In this document: positions 43,436-56,519 of the stretch, piece by piece
How positions within the stretch are numbered: the first letter of the stretch is position 1
Layout: the number at the start of each line of letters is the position of its first letter
NCBI GenBank assembly: GCA_026874595.1
Contig: CM049306.1
Coordinates: 25,163,519-25,227,518, forward strand
Direction of reading: 5' to 3'
Length of the DNA stretch: 64,000 bases
DNA from: Sipunculus nudus
Taxonomy: Eukaryota > Annelida > Sipuncula > Golfingiida > Sipunculidae
The notes under the pieces: generated by a model
Told to the model about the DNA's origin: nothing
The model's input: the letters and a program-made list of their open reading frames with translations, nothing else
The model's database searches: none
Program-made: the position numbers and the translations under genes

Positions 43436-46400
43436 AGCTCAGCTGACTGAAAGTCATCTGAGCTATAGCGATCACTCTTTGTCCGTCGTCCGTCTGTCCG
43501 TCTGTCCGTCCGTTAACCAGGCACAAATCGTAACCGCTGGACCTAGAACCTTGTAACTTGGGATTCTGAGAGGTCCATAAAAAATCTCTTTGGAAACCAG
43601 AAATTAGGTCTCTGTTACCCATATCCTTCAAGCTATGTGGCCCCAAAGAACCCCCCAGAAAAGTCAAAAATTTCATACAAAAACTTCAATATCTCATTAA
43701 CTACTTGACTGATGGTCATGATTTTTGGCATACATATTGATCATGAGATGTTACATCACTTCCTGCAGACTGGTGGCGCCACCTGTATTTTTCGATTTTT
43801 TACGAATTTTTTTCTCTATTTTTGAGACCTTTAAAAATGTGAACATCTGTTAACAAGGCACAAATCATAAAGACTGGACTTAGAATCTTAATTCTTGACA
43901 CACTGAGAGGTCCATGAAAAATCTCCTTGGAAACCAGAAATTAGGTCTCTGTTACCCATATCCTTTGAGCTATGGGGCCCCAAAGTACCCCCCAGAATAG
44001 TAAAGAATTTCATACAAAAACTTCAATATCTCAATAACTACATCACTGATGGTCTTCATTTTTGGCATACATATTGATCATGAGATGTTCGATCAGTTCC
44101 TGCAGACTGGTGGCGCCACCTGTACTGTTTGATTTTTTTACGATTTTTTCCTCTATTTTTGAGACCTTTGAGGATGCTGTCATCTGTTAGCGTGGCACAA
44201 ATCGTAATGACTGGACCTAGAATCTTCATTTTCGACACACAGAGAGACCTATGAAAAGTCTCCATGGAAACCAGAAATTAGGTCTCTGTTACCCATATCC
44301 TTGGAGCTATGGGGCCCAAAATTACCCCCCAGAATAGTCAAAAATTTCATACAAAAACTTCAATATCTCATTAACTACATCACTGATGGTCATGATTTTC
44401 GACATACATATTGATCATGAGATGTTTCATCAGTTTGTGCAGACTGGTGGCGCCACCTGTATTTTTCAATGTTCACGAATTGTTTTCTCCATTTTTGAGA
44501 CCTTTAAGGATGTAGTTATCTGTCAACAGGGTACAAATCGTAACGACTGGACCTAGAATCTTCGTTCTTGACACACAGGGAGACCCATGATAAGTCTCCA
44601 TGGAAACCTGAAATTTGGTCTCTGTTACCCATATCCTTTGAGCTATGGCACTCCAAAGTACAGCTCAGAATAATGGAAAATTTGATACAAAAGCTAAAGT
44701 ATCTGAACAACTAATGCAGAGATAACCATAATTGTTTGCATGGATATTGATCATGGAGTGTTTCATAAGTTTCTGCAGACTGGTGGCACCACCTGTATTT
44801 GTTCGTTTTTTTTTAACGAAATTTTTCTGTATTTTTGAGACCTTTAAAGATATGAACATCTGTTAACAGGGCACAAATCATAAAAACTGGACCAAAAATC
44901 TTCATTCTTGACACACAGGGAGACCCATGAAAAGTCTCCATGGAAACTTGAAATTAGGTCTCTGTTACCCATATTCTTTAAGCTGTATGGGTCCAAAATA
45001 CCCCCCCCCCAGAATAATGGAAAATTTGATACAAAAACTGCAGTATTTCAATAACTACAACACTGATGGTCATGATTTTCGGCATACATATTGATCATGA
45101 GCTGTTCCATCAGTTTCTGCAGACTGAGTGTGCCACCTCTATTTTTTTTTCAAATTTTTACGAATTTTTTTCTTTTTTTTGAGACCTTTAAAGATGTGGT
45201 TATCTGTCAACAGGGTACAAATCGCAACAACTGGACCTAGAATCTTCATTCTTGTCATGCAAGGAGGCCCATAAAAGGTGCCTGTGGAAACTTGAAATTA
45301 GGTCTCTGTTACCCATATCCTTCAAGCTATAGGACTCCGAAGTATCCCTCAGAATAATGGACAATTTGATACAAAAACTGAAGTATCTGAACAACTAATG
45401 CAGAGATCACCATGATTTTTTGCATGGATATTGACCATTAAGTGTTTTTATTAGTTTCTGCTGACTGGTGGAGCCACCTGTATTTTTGTATCCGCCAAAA
45501 CAAAGTTTTGCGGATACTATGTTTTTGACCGAGTTCCTCCGCGGCGGCGGCGTTCGTTTCCAGAGAGCTCCTCGGAGACTAATGGACCGATTTTTCCCAA
45601 ACTTACACCTATTATCGGGTCACATGTGAACTGGTGCCTAACCAATTTGCATTGACCTCTGACCTTTCCTCTCTATCCAGTGTCCATTTGTGGGTCTGTT
45701 TCCACTCATAAACCCTCATATCTCGGGAACCCTTTGACCGATCAGGAAATAAAATTGATACAAATGTAGCCCTTGGATTGCTTTATAACATACACAAAAA
45801 ATGGTGGCGCCACCTGTAACCATGTTTGCACAGTGTCCATCTGTTCATCTGCCTTGGGTTAAAATCACTCATATCTCTGCAGTGAATTGACTAATTCACC
45901 TGAAATTCATCATGTGTATACATCCAGGATAGCTTTCTTGATTTTATGACAGGTGGCGCCACCTACGTTCACGTTCACGCTGATGACATCCAAGCTTATA
46001 TCTCGGGAACCGTTTGACCGATCAGGAAATAAAATTTATACAAATGTAGCCCTTTGATAGCTCTGTAACATACACAAAAAATGGTGGCGCCACCTGTAAC
46101 AATGTTTGCACAGCGTCTGTCTGTTAGTCTGCCGTGGCCTAAAATTACTCATTTCTCTGTAGTGGTTCGACATAACTGCCTTACATTTTGCAGGTTTATA
46201 CATCGTGGACAGCTTTCTTGATTTTATGACAGGTGGCGCCACCTACATTCTAGTTAACGCTGGACACATCCAAGCTCATATCTCAGGAACCATTTGACCG
46301 ATTGGGCCAAAATTGTGCATGTGTTTAGATCTCACATAGGTCTTTATCATACACAAAACTGGAGGGGTTACCTGCAAAGATTTTTGCACAGTGTTTGTCT

Positions 46401-46840
46401 GTTTGTCTGCCATGGGCAAAAATCGCTCATATACATGTAGTGGTTTGACTTTTCTGCCTAAAATTTTGCAGGTGTATACAACTTGGACAGCTTTCTGGAT
46501 TTGTGGTAGGTGGCACAACCTACATATACATTTAGGCTGCAGACATCCATGCTAATATGCAACATACCTCACTCTATTTCCCCTTGCCACTCAATCCATG
46601 CCTCACTATCCGATTTTGGCAGATACATGTAGTCACTTGTCGGTTACCCGTATTCTAGTTTTAAAAGTTTACACATTTTTCTCTATTTTTGAGATATATA
46701 AATACAGACTAAATCTTGGCCTGTTGGTTAATCTGTTTGATGCTTCAGTTGAATGGGTATATACTACCATTCTGATGATAAAATTTCCTTTTGCGAATCT
46801 CTTCCCAGTCAGCTGAGCGTCATGACCCATGGGTCACTTG
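43436..46840 (+). mobile_element. composite F3 element B, near-identical to composite A
   Basis: Same order and borders as 37838-41247: 5' hairpin, six F3 units, nested F1, inverted terminus, palindrome TGACCCATGGGTCA, CTTG|TTT. Offset to A is about 5598 at the start and 5593 at the end, with only scattered substitutions and C-run differences. The flanks are unrelated to A's ('tcaggttttt' and 'tttaaattaaaaa'), so the match stops exactly at the element ends. Confidence 0.85.
45488..46658 (+). mobile_element. F1 element nested in composite B
   Basis: Same insertion point within F3 as the F1 in composite A, and nearly the same sequence, so it was copied with its host rather than inserted twice. 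Ends CCCGTATTCTAG|TTTT. Confidence 0.8.
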
Positions 46841-48832
46841 TTTAAATTAAAAATTTATAAAACCTGTAAATAAAAAAAAATGATTCAGATAAAAACTCCT
46901 TAATGGAAAAAGTGGATATGCTTAAAAAAATAGGATTATATATAAACTTAAATGCATTATTCCCTTGAAAGTGAAATAAAGGTATTACACCATTCTGTCC
47001 ACTTGCCTGTCCATCTGTAAATTTTCATATGCATCACAGTATCTCAAAACTTTTACTGTTTTTCTTCATGACAGTCTTGTCAGAGTATTAGATTGCAATC
47101 ATATATTTAGAACTTTACTAAAACCAAGTAAGAGGGCCCCTTTCCTCTTAGCTTTTCATATTCTTATATAAATGAAAAACATTACAACAGGTTATTTCTA
47201 CATCCACCTTCGTGCTGCCCTCACTTTTCCCTTCTCAGAACCCCATCCCAAAGTCAGCCTCAGTAAGCAAGAACAAGATGAATCAGATATATTCATACTT
47301 TAATATTTTGTATAACTATTCGTCCATAGGTACCTATGTACATGCCAGAAATTATGTCAATATTGTGTAATATGTAGACATAGTGGGCTTCACAATAATG
47401 TACCTTGTCAAGACTAAAGAGATATTGTGTCATACAGTCACAAATTCATAAATCACTTCATCAGCATAGTTAATCATAACATCATATCTGTCAAATTGAA
47501 AGCTTGCAGACTACCATACACTTTAGATCCTTCAACAAATAGCCTTATCATCATTCTACTACTGCTTATTACTGCTGTCATTGCATTCATATTTACTCAA
47601 ATATATCACAATTTTCAACCCCTCCTAAATAAATAAAAAATAAACCACAATGTTTTACTCTATTAATCCATCAGTCAGGTAATTTCATTTATCATTTACT
47701 CACATATTACATTACATTCCTTTATAATAGCCCAACATGTCCATGATATTCATAAGCTTTATCGACTCGATAAAGTATCACAGTGGAGAAACATTTATAG
47801 TCCAATCACGATCAGCTGAGCGCCGTGACCCATGGGTCCCTTGTTTTTGAGAAGTGCTCATTTTATTTGAGGATGGGGAGGGATAGTAGTGATGAAAATT
47901 AAAGATGATAAATGATAAATTTTCAGTATGATTAAAAGAAGAAAAATGGTTATTACAATGAAGACAATTAATTGAAATATAAAAAACCCTTAGACTTAAA
48001 CAAAAATCGGGTAAAACCACTCTTCGTGAAGGACACAAAATTCTATGACAGTCGGTAAATCCTCTTCTAAGAATACCCAAAATATGCAAATTTCTGCCAA
48101 AACCATTCAGAGGATACATGTCCTGCCTTGATAAAGGACCTGGGATCAGTGTTATATCTTTATCACGGTGCTCAAGAGTGCATGGGTAACGATCAGTGGA
48201 ATTAATTGGGGCCATTGAGAATGCCATTTGACATAGTTATAAACATATTACATTCCCAAAAAGCTAAGCAATCGTTATTATATCAATGCTGAAGGGGTAA
48301 TATTTTGGAACCGTTTGAGAATGCCATTTTATTGGAAGGAAGTGATTCAACAGAGATGCACGACATCTACATTGCCACACCGGTTAATAATCTGTGTGCT
48401 CAGAGTAAATGCTGCTGATATTATATGTGCACAAAACTTTTACGATCGTCAAAATATCAAGTTCGGCTTGTAAATATAATCGTTTCAAAAGCTTTTGTTC
48501 CCTTCTTACCAAAAGTGAAGTACTAATATGTCTGGTAAAAAAAGAAGGAAAAGATCAATTTTGCCCCCCCCCCCCCGAATAGGTCAACTTTTTGGCGCCT
48601 GGGGCTGATCATGCATTAAAACACAGTCACACAATCAATATTTCTTTCAGGTCTGGTGCTGGGAGTTGTGTCGTACCTGAGGTATTAATTAGTAGACAAT
48701 ACATCATGAATCCAAACACAAGAAATCAAATTTTGTGAACGGCGCAATTTAAAGTTCTATGAAAACGGAATTTTGAAACTTGATTCACCCTTCCTATTGA
48801 AAGTTAGGTGTTAATATTTTCTAACGTTATTT
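46841..48832. other. intergenic; F3-type 3' terminus at 47811-47843
   Basis: AT-rich. 'cagctgagcgccGTGACCCATGGGTCcCTTG|TTTTT' at 47811-47843 is the 3' end of an F3-related element whose 5' part I cannot place. Short frames at 47427-47636 (hydrophobic) and 47778-48227 (minus) have no support. A C run lies at 48567-48578. Confidence 0.55.
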
Positions 48833-49283
48833 GTCCCCCGCCGTCGACGAAGGCGCCGTCGGAGGGGGACATAGAATTGGTGAGTGCCTTCCGTCGCACA
48901 TTTGTTAACACAATTACTTAAAAAGAATGTGAGGTACTGTCACCAAGCTTGCAGCTTGGTCAAGTTCTTACATGGATGACCTTGACGCATTTTTCAAGAT
49001 CATAGCAGCGATAATGCTAAAATAATGTTAACGCAATAACTCGAAAAGAATTTGAGGTACAGTCACCAAACTTGCAGTGATACGCCTTATCAAGGGCTAG
49101 GTTTTTTTTCATGGTCACAACATCGATAATGCTAAAACGATATTAACGCAATAACTCTCAGAGGTAATCTTGGTGTGTTACATTGACCCATCTCAAATTT
49201 CATACATGTATTCACAATTTTTTTCCCAGCTATTCCAACAACAAATTTCCCCGTGTTGGAATTCGTGGAAAAGCTCAGTTTTT
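48833..49283 (+). mobile_element. F6: probable Helentron/HINE-like element start
   Basis: TT|GTCCCCCgCCGtCG..CGaCGGaGGGGGAC forms a long 5' hairpin (48833-48877) like the F1-F4 starts, followed by repeated 'gttaacgcaataactcgaaaagaa' and 'caccaagcttgcag' blocks. A 3' inverted terminus was not found, so the right border is provisional; it abuts the element starting at 49284. Confidence 0.5.
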
Positions 49284-49700
49284 AGCTCAGCTATATGTTT
49301 TCTGAGCTATTGTCCGTCGTCCTATGATGGACCTACCGTTTGACCTACGAATCCAAAATTTTGCATACAGTTAGATGTCCCCAAAATCTCCTACCATACC
49401 GAAACTGGATTACTAGGACTTCGTTCCTTCGAGATATTAAGGAAAAAACCTCCGTTTTCTATTAAAAACCCTTTGTTACATTTTAAGACTGCCTGATATC
49501 AAAACCACTGGCCTGTTTTTGATCATATTTAGAATGCATATTCTTCCATACCTTTTCTATGTACATATAAAAAAAATTAGGTCAGTATTGCATAAATAGT
49601 TGAAGGTTATGGTCCCGAACATAATGCACCTTGTAATAAATCAAGAAATATATGTACTCACTTAACATAAGAATTGCTGAAGCTAGAGACTTTTCAGGAA
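49284..49700 (+). mobile_element. F3-related element start
   Basis: TTTTT|AGCTCAGctatatgttttCTGAGCT hairpin followed by 'attgtccgtcgtcctatgatgg'. It shares the AGCTCAG/CTGAGCT ends and 'gtccgtcgtcc' leader with F3 but differs inside. The 3' end is not identified; a CTTG-type terminus with palindrome GACCCATGGGTC at 54381-54411 could belong to it or to a relative. Confidence 0.45.
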
Positions 49701-51149
49701 TATAACTTCATTTGATCAAGATTCAATTGTATACCGAAAATTAGATCTGAATTTTACAAATTTTAAAAGTTATTCGCATAAATAGAAAATGAGTACATTA
49801 AATTTTGGCCATGGCACAATTTTCCCCCTGTAAGCACTGTTGATTTAATTTGCATATCATGCACTCATAATGATTTCAGCTTCTAAATTCTGAAATTTAA
49901 AAGGAATTGACCAAAAACTATCTGTTATTGGTTTTTATGGGACCATGTCACACCTAGGCTATACTGAAACCCCTCTATGTGTCCTCTTGTTGACCTTTCA
50001 GGCCAATTAAGCGAAGCATACTCTGCAACCAGCAAGCTCTTGGGTGGCTGGATCTAACTGTCCACCCCCCCCCCCCCCCCTCCCCCTATAGTAGTTATTT
50101 TGGCCAAAAACATAACAATAAACAATAACTTTAAACATATTTATTGGTTTAAAATAACAACTTAAAGAAAACGTAATGCATGGAAAATGAATTTTATAGT
50201 TAATGAGTACCAGGGAATTACCTTGCAATTACTGATGTTTTATGCATCTTCCATGGATGGCCGAAACTGTATTCCAAATGACACCGTGCAGTCACCTTTT
50301 TTTTTTGGGTATTTGTCATTTTAATCATAAAAATGAAAATAAATAATTAAATAAAATTGTTTACTATTAAGCAAATAAATGATAGACGAGGATGCAGTCG
50401 ATTATATTAAATTAATCTTGATTTCCAGGTCTTTTCCAGGTGTTAAATTTGTTGGTTATATTTATTACAAAATTTAAAAAAAATGAAATATGTCAAAAAT
50501 TTAAAATATTACTCAGACAAGTGCTCATTTAAGATGTCAATATGTTTGACTAATGACATTTAGACTCATTGCTGTATGAGCTGTTACATGATACTAGGTA
50601 AATAATCAAAATTTATAGTACTGATTTCTTTATTTCAGTTAATAAAATGAAAACATGCCAAACTCCAGTTTGTTCCATGTATAATACATTGGGTGTTTTT
50701 ATCCTTGGGTTATTTTTCACACATATATTAGTTACATAGCTAAGATTACCTTTCTTTTTTCTGAAACATGTTAAAAAATGATAATATTCAAATGTGATAA
50801 TAAATCAGATCTTAGACAAGTTCTCATTATGATGTCTATAATATTAATAATTGTCATAAGTGTCTTAATGACATATGTTTAGTGTGTAGACAGTGATGTA
50901 TCAGCACTCAAAGGTGAATTCAATATATATATCATTTAAAAAAAATAAAGCCTTAAAACGAGATAGTTAAGATCTTTATTTAAATTTGTGAAATTTGTAT
51001 ATCCTGGATTCTCATCAGTTTCGTTTGACTGAAACTGTATAAATACGAGACATTGAGTGATTACTTTATAATTGTATTTAAATATGAATACAAATATTCA
51101 ATAGTTCCATCATGGAAAAAAATACAAATACTAAAATACAAGTTCTTAA
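49701..51149. other. AT-rich intergenic, nothing recognised
   Basis: Contains a C run at about 50066-50081. No gene or element could be supported. Confidence 0.5.
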
Positions 51150-53759
51150 AAAACTTCTGTGCTAATAACAATATATATTTTGCTTGGAATAGCCTGCAGG
51201 CTCTGCCTGATCAGCCTTACAGGAACTGTGAGGGAGAGGGTACTTCCACACTTGATCACTTCATCTGCTCAGGTGATATTTATAAATCAATTTGTCATGT
51301 TGGAATTATAGATGACCCATCTAATGCCTCTAATCATAATCCGGTGCTTATGAAATGTGATATTTGTGTGGATAAATACAGAGTTAATTGTGATATCTAC
51401 CCTAAACGTGATCAGGTTGAATAGTTTAATGCAACTAAGGATGCGATTCAAGGATACAAAAACACAGTCGATATAAATTTAGAAAAAAATAATATTTCTA
51501 ATGATATTATAACATGCTCCAACAATACCTGTTCATCACATACCCACAAAAAAAAAACATATAGACAAGCTTTATGCAGACATTGTTCAAAGTTATGTGG
51601 ATGCAAGTTACAAGTGGCTACCACACCGAAAACAAACAAGCTCTAACAGAAAACGAATACCATACTGGTCAGAGACGGTAAAACCAATTAAAGAACAGTC
51701 CTTGTTCTGGCACTGGCTATGGATACAGAATGGTCGCCCAAATACAGGACATGTGGCTGTAATTAGACGTAGGACCCGTGCAGAATATCACAGAATATTG
51801 AGAAACTGCCAAAGACAAGAGAATAACCTACGTAAGCAACGTATGGCAGACATGATAAATAAAAGTCGAGATAGAGACTAATGGACCGAAGTAAAGAAGA
51901 TGAAGTCAGATGGCCCTTCACAGACCAGGACTGTTGATTATAAATTTACTAGTACAGAAATTGCAAATCACTTCGGGGAAAAATACAGACACTTATATAA
52001 TAGCCTTCCAGATAAAGCGGAGAAACTTAATAATATTGTTAATCAGGCAATCAAAAACATATCACCAAAGGATACTCTCAACATTAGTGTATCCGACGTT
52101 AGGATTGCTGTCAATCATTTAAAAACTGGTAAATCTGATGGAAGATCGATTCTATAGTCTGACCATATCTGACCGTTTGTATGTATATATATATATCAAT
52201 TTTATTTCATTTTATGATTTTACATGGACATGTGCCAGCGGATATGAATACTTACGTAATTATACCTATACCGAAAGACCCAAGAGGTGACCTTACCTGT
52301 AGAGATAACTACAGGGGTATTTCATTGACAAGTTGTTTCAGCAAACTACTTGATAGTGTTATTATTCAGAAAAATGTAGATAAACTTGGCTCTTCTCCGC
52401 AGCAATATACTTTTAAGAAGGGGCATTCGACAAACATGTGCACAGTAGTGCTGAAGGAGGTTATTTCACATTACATATGGAACGGGTCATCAGTTTACAG
52501 TTGTTTTGTTGATGCGTCACGCGCTTTTGACAAAATTAATATTCCCAAGTTCTATTTACTCATGAAACGCAATGTTTCACCTACTGTCATTAGAATACTA
52601 GCAGGTTTCTGCCAGAGACCTGTTATTAATTAAGACAAAATGGAATGATGTTGAATCTGAACAGTTTGGTGCTAATAATGGTGTACGCCAAGGGGGTGTA
52701 TTATCCCCCTTCTGTTTAATATTTATATGGACGAGCTTTTAAAACGTCTCACAAATAAGGGAATAGGATGTTATATTGGAAATTATTTAGCTGGTGCTGT
52801 TGGCTATGCGGACGATCTTATACGCTCTTATGTCCGACTCGGACGGGGCTTCAACAGATGGTTAAAGTATGTGAAACGTTTGCTGAAGAATTTGATATGT
52901 TATATAACGCAAAGAAAACAAAATGTGTTATTTTTAACAGGGTGTATCCAACTAGATCAGATAAGATCGTTTTAAATGGTGTAGCCCTAGAATGGCAGGA
53001 TTCTGTACAGTACTTGGGGGAATACAGTAACTTGGAACTTGTCAGATAACAATGGCGTCTTCGGTAAAAGAGTCAAATTTATTGCTAGCTTAACACCTTA
53101 ACGGCGCATTTCGGATGTCTGTCTAGCAAGGTTAAGAACAGGCTATTTCACTCTTATTTTTGTTCCTTTTACGGCTGTCAAACCTGGTTATTAAAGCACA
53201 AGTCAATTGATCGATTAAGTACATCATATAATAAGGCTCTGCGTCACCTATGGCACTTACCATATAACTCGCACAAGAATATTGTACATGGATTGGCGGG
53301 CTCTCTGGCTCTGATAAATATAATCAGCTCACGCTTTATAAATTTATTTCTGAACATGCAGGATGTTGCAAATGACTTTGTAAATTTTCTGACAAAGAGA
53401 GCTCATTATACCTCAACTGGTGTACTTGGAGGCAACTTACGATATCTGGAAAGTCAGATGCACAACCATGGGATACAACGCGACATTAGATATATAAAGA
53501 TACTTAAGAGACAGTTGATGATGGTAACAACATCCATTAACATAGATTTACTGTAAGAATTGATAGAATGCAAAGATCGGATATGTACCTCGCATTTGAC
53601 CTCCGATGAGGTTAAAACGCTAACTGATTTTTTATCATCCGACTTTGTAATAGGTACGGACTGAACTTTCATTTTTCCTTCCTTCTTTCTGTATATCCTT
53701 CATTTATTTCATATTTCTTTACATTGCATATAATGTACTGTACTTCCTTGTACGAATAA

Positions 53760-53822
<63 letters not shown>
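51150..53822 (+). pseudogene. decayed non-LTR retrotransposon (LINE), endonuclease and reverse transcriptase remnants
   Basis: In order on the + strand: C-terminal part of an AP endonuclease (SNHNPV near 51330, where active elements have SDH), a stop at 51424, then 'IPYWSETVKP' and 'LFWHWLW' linker, then reverse transcriptase: VIIPIPKDPRGD, YRGISLTS, FVDASRAFDKI (about 52507-52540), GVRQGGVLSP (about 52680), then in a shifted frame YMDELLKR and GYADDL (YADD codons 52805-52816), another shift into NAKKTKCVIF, and a C-terminal 'LRHLWHLPYN' region to about 53556. Several stops and at least three frameshifts make it non-functional. It ends AATAAAG plus (AT)n. 5'-truncated. CR1/L2-like by layout, but the clade is not certain. 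Confidence 0.88.
53762..53822. repeat. (AT)n microsatellite at the LINE 3' end
   Basis: About 30 AT repeats directly after 'gtacgaataaag'. A simple-repeat tail is typical of several non-LTR clades and marks the element's right border. Confidence 0.93.
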
Positions 53823-53827
<5 letters not shown>

Positions 53828-56082
53828 CGTAAGAAGAAAGTATTTGAATGCAAGTGCTAATACTTTCAAAATGTATTCATGAATGCATATTATAATATTT
53901 ATTTATAACATTATTTTAATATTCATTTATTTCAATTTATTATTAAATAAAAATTCAGAAGATACTATTATATTTGGCCCAATAATTGTAATTAATTTTG
54001 AATAAATAGTTTAACTCTCATATCATTTGTGCTAGTGCTATTCTCGGGTATAGGTTACTTGTAATTATTAAATAACAGTTATCTCCTTTGTATTAAAGCA
54101 TGATAATTAACATGACTTACAGTGGACATTATTTTCAAATACTTCTGCTGCAATGCAGATAAAGTAACTAAGCCAAGTCAAAACCTGTATGACAGTAGCA
54201 CTCCTTTTACATATGTAAATAATATTAATGATGTCAGCCCTCTTCCCTCTCCAAGGATTTTATCAAAATCTTTACATAACTTCTGTTAATGCCATCATTC
54301 TCATAAATCAACTTACATTACCATATAAAACCAACATTTGTCTACCACCTCTTCCAAATCATATTTATGATCATAAATAACAGCTGATTGCCTTGACCCA
54401 TGGGTCCCTTGTTCTCATAGAACGGTCAACGTAGATGGCGCCACCAGTACCTTGTAATTAGCAGTCATGTGATCAATATTACTCTAATATATAGCGCTGA
54501 CAGCTCTAGTGATTCCTCGGATATTAAGGAATAGACACTATAACATCTGTGTAAACAAATGAAACCGTCAAGGTTTGCGATTAACGAATTAAAGGGTTTT
54601 GTGAAGACGCCGATTTGAAAACAATTTGTGGTGAGAGCTACAGCAGTTTTTAAGTCGCATAATCACACAAATACCTGGTATAGATATGTTAAATATACAT
54701 GAAGTGAAATGTCTTCTGCTTAAAATAGGATAACATTCACCAATATATCGTTCTAAATATGTTTGCTTTCTCCTGTAAACAAGTTGAAATATCTTGCACT
54801 AATCGCGATCTGTGGCGCAAAGCAAACATAGCGCACAAAGTATCTGGTGGTGGTAGCACCATAGCACCACTTGCACCATTTCACAAATCAAGCTTTTCCC
54901 AGCTTCTAACTGATTTTTTTATCTGTTTCTTCTTTTATGTTTTCTTTTCCTTGGTTTGGGGGATTTTTGCAATCCCAGGAGATCGGATTTCCGGTCACGC
55001 CGTCTAATTAGGGTAAACAGGAAGACGTGGATCTTGTGAAACCAAAGAACCTTAACAAAAGTTTGTTTCCAGGATGGTTTTGCTGAGAAACTTTTGTCCA
55101 GTCACAGTGGCGTCAATTTATCCTGCGGGGGGGGGGGGGGGGGATTACTCACATACACACCTTTTTAGCGTTTGTATGACACATTTAAAATACAAGTATA
55201 TTAGCGTCTGTATGACACATTTCAAATATATATATTTCATAGGCTTTGGAACCCGGGGGGGGGGGGGGTGCTGAGGGGTTGAGGTCATTGTAACCTTTCT
55301 CTGAGAAATGACGTTAATTCCATCAATTTGCCTGGAAAATCCATTGAATTTATTCTCAGTCTACATGCCACACGTCAAAACAACTGTGACTTCAGTAATA
55401 TAGTGTTAAGTTCTATATATAGGTCAGTACTGTGTAATTTTTAGAGGTATAAGGGAATTAAATATAATGAAAACATTTAGATGAGAACAGTGGGAAATAT
55501 ACTTTTATGCTTAATATTTTAACTGATAAATTATAGAGAGGTCTACTTTTGAATGTAACAAGTTTTTTTTATTGCTCTATGTGTAATTATATATGAGTTA
55601 TGACTGAAATCAGGTCAGTTTTCTGTAAATTAATTGTTCTTTGTAATATTTATTTGATAATTACAATTTAAGCTCCATGTAAGTTGTATGTCCTTTGTCT
55701 CTTAGTAGGTCTTTATTTGTTTTTTGCTTTATACCATGCACGCCTATGGTTTTGAGTAAAATTAAAAACCAAGTAACGGATCTGAAATTTTATTAAGATT
55801 TGAAGAAGACAATATTAGGGTATAAATATCATCATTTTGAGACACATGAATCTGTAAATTCAATATCTAATATTTGGTAATTTGTTCATGTGGTGAAGCA
55901 TATGATTAAAAGTAGGAAATTTATCAAAATACTGCATTGAAAATGCATATTTTGTGTTTTACCTTTTCAAAATATTCCAAACCGTGTAAGGGGGGGGGGA
56001 CCCCCTCCTCCCCCCCCCCTTCATGCGCTTACCCGCCCATAAACTGGTTACACTTGCAGAATGCACTTTAAAAAATGCCTAT

Positions 56083-56084
<2 letters not shown>

Positions 56085-56137
<53 letters not shown>
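56085..56137. repeat. (AT)n microsatellite
   Basis: About 26 uninterrupted AT repeats. Confidence 0.95.
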
Positions 56138-56139
<2 letters not shown>

Positions 56140-56340
56140 TTCCCCTCCCCCACTTTTGAAAACGCTTCAAAGCCTATGTACTTTATCACATTTCAAATAT
56201 ATTACAATTAAGTACCAGTATAAGGTTTTAGAAAGTAAGGAATTATGTTTCCAGTGTAAGTTAATTATAAACCAGGTTTCATAGTAAACTAATAAATGGA
56301 ACAAATTTGACAAAAAATATTAATATTATTCTCTGAATAA

Positions 56341-56465
56341 TGGGATGGGTGGGGTTGGGGGTGGGGGGGTGGGGGTTATTACATTGACCCCTCCCGCACT
56401 TTACCAAACAGTGTGTGTGGGGGTGGGGGGTGGGGGGTGGTGGTGATTACATTGACCCCACCACC
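56341..56465. repeat. duplicated G-rich, quadruplex-prone blocks
   Basis: Two blocks, each a run of GGG(G)-T separated stretches followed by 'attacattgaccc', lie about 70-75 bp apart. Each has more than four G runs within 40 bases on the + strand. Confidence 0.75.
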
Positions 56466-56519
56466 CACTTTATTCATTATTTAGGAATTAAAAATCCACA
56501 CACTAGGTGATGGGACTTT

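Larger units (their letters stand above)
53823..56500. other. intergenic, simple repeats and element ends
   Basis: Holds an F3-type 3' terminus (54381-54411, GACCCATGGGTCCCTTG|TT), an AGATGGCGCCACC motif (54434-54446), G runs near 55126-55142 and 55255-55268, the (AT)n at 56085-56137, C/G runs near 55990-56020 and G-rich blocks at 56341-56445. No gene supported. Confidence 0.55.

Noticed and set aside
37579-45394. Repeated 64-83-codon minus-strand frames (for example MFRYFSFCIKFS...)
   Set aside because: Identical peptides occur wherever F3 units occur; shadows of the repeat.
47427-47636. Hydrophobic 69-codon frame resembling a small membrane protein
   Set aside because: AT-rich chance frame; no homology or context.
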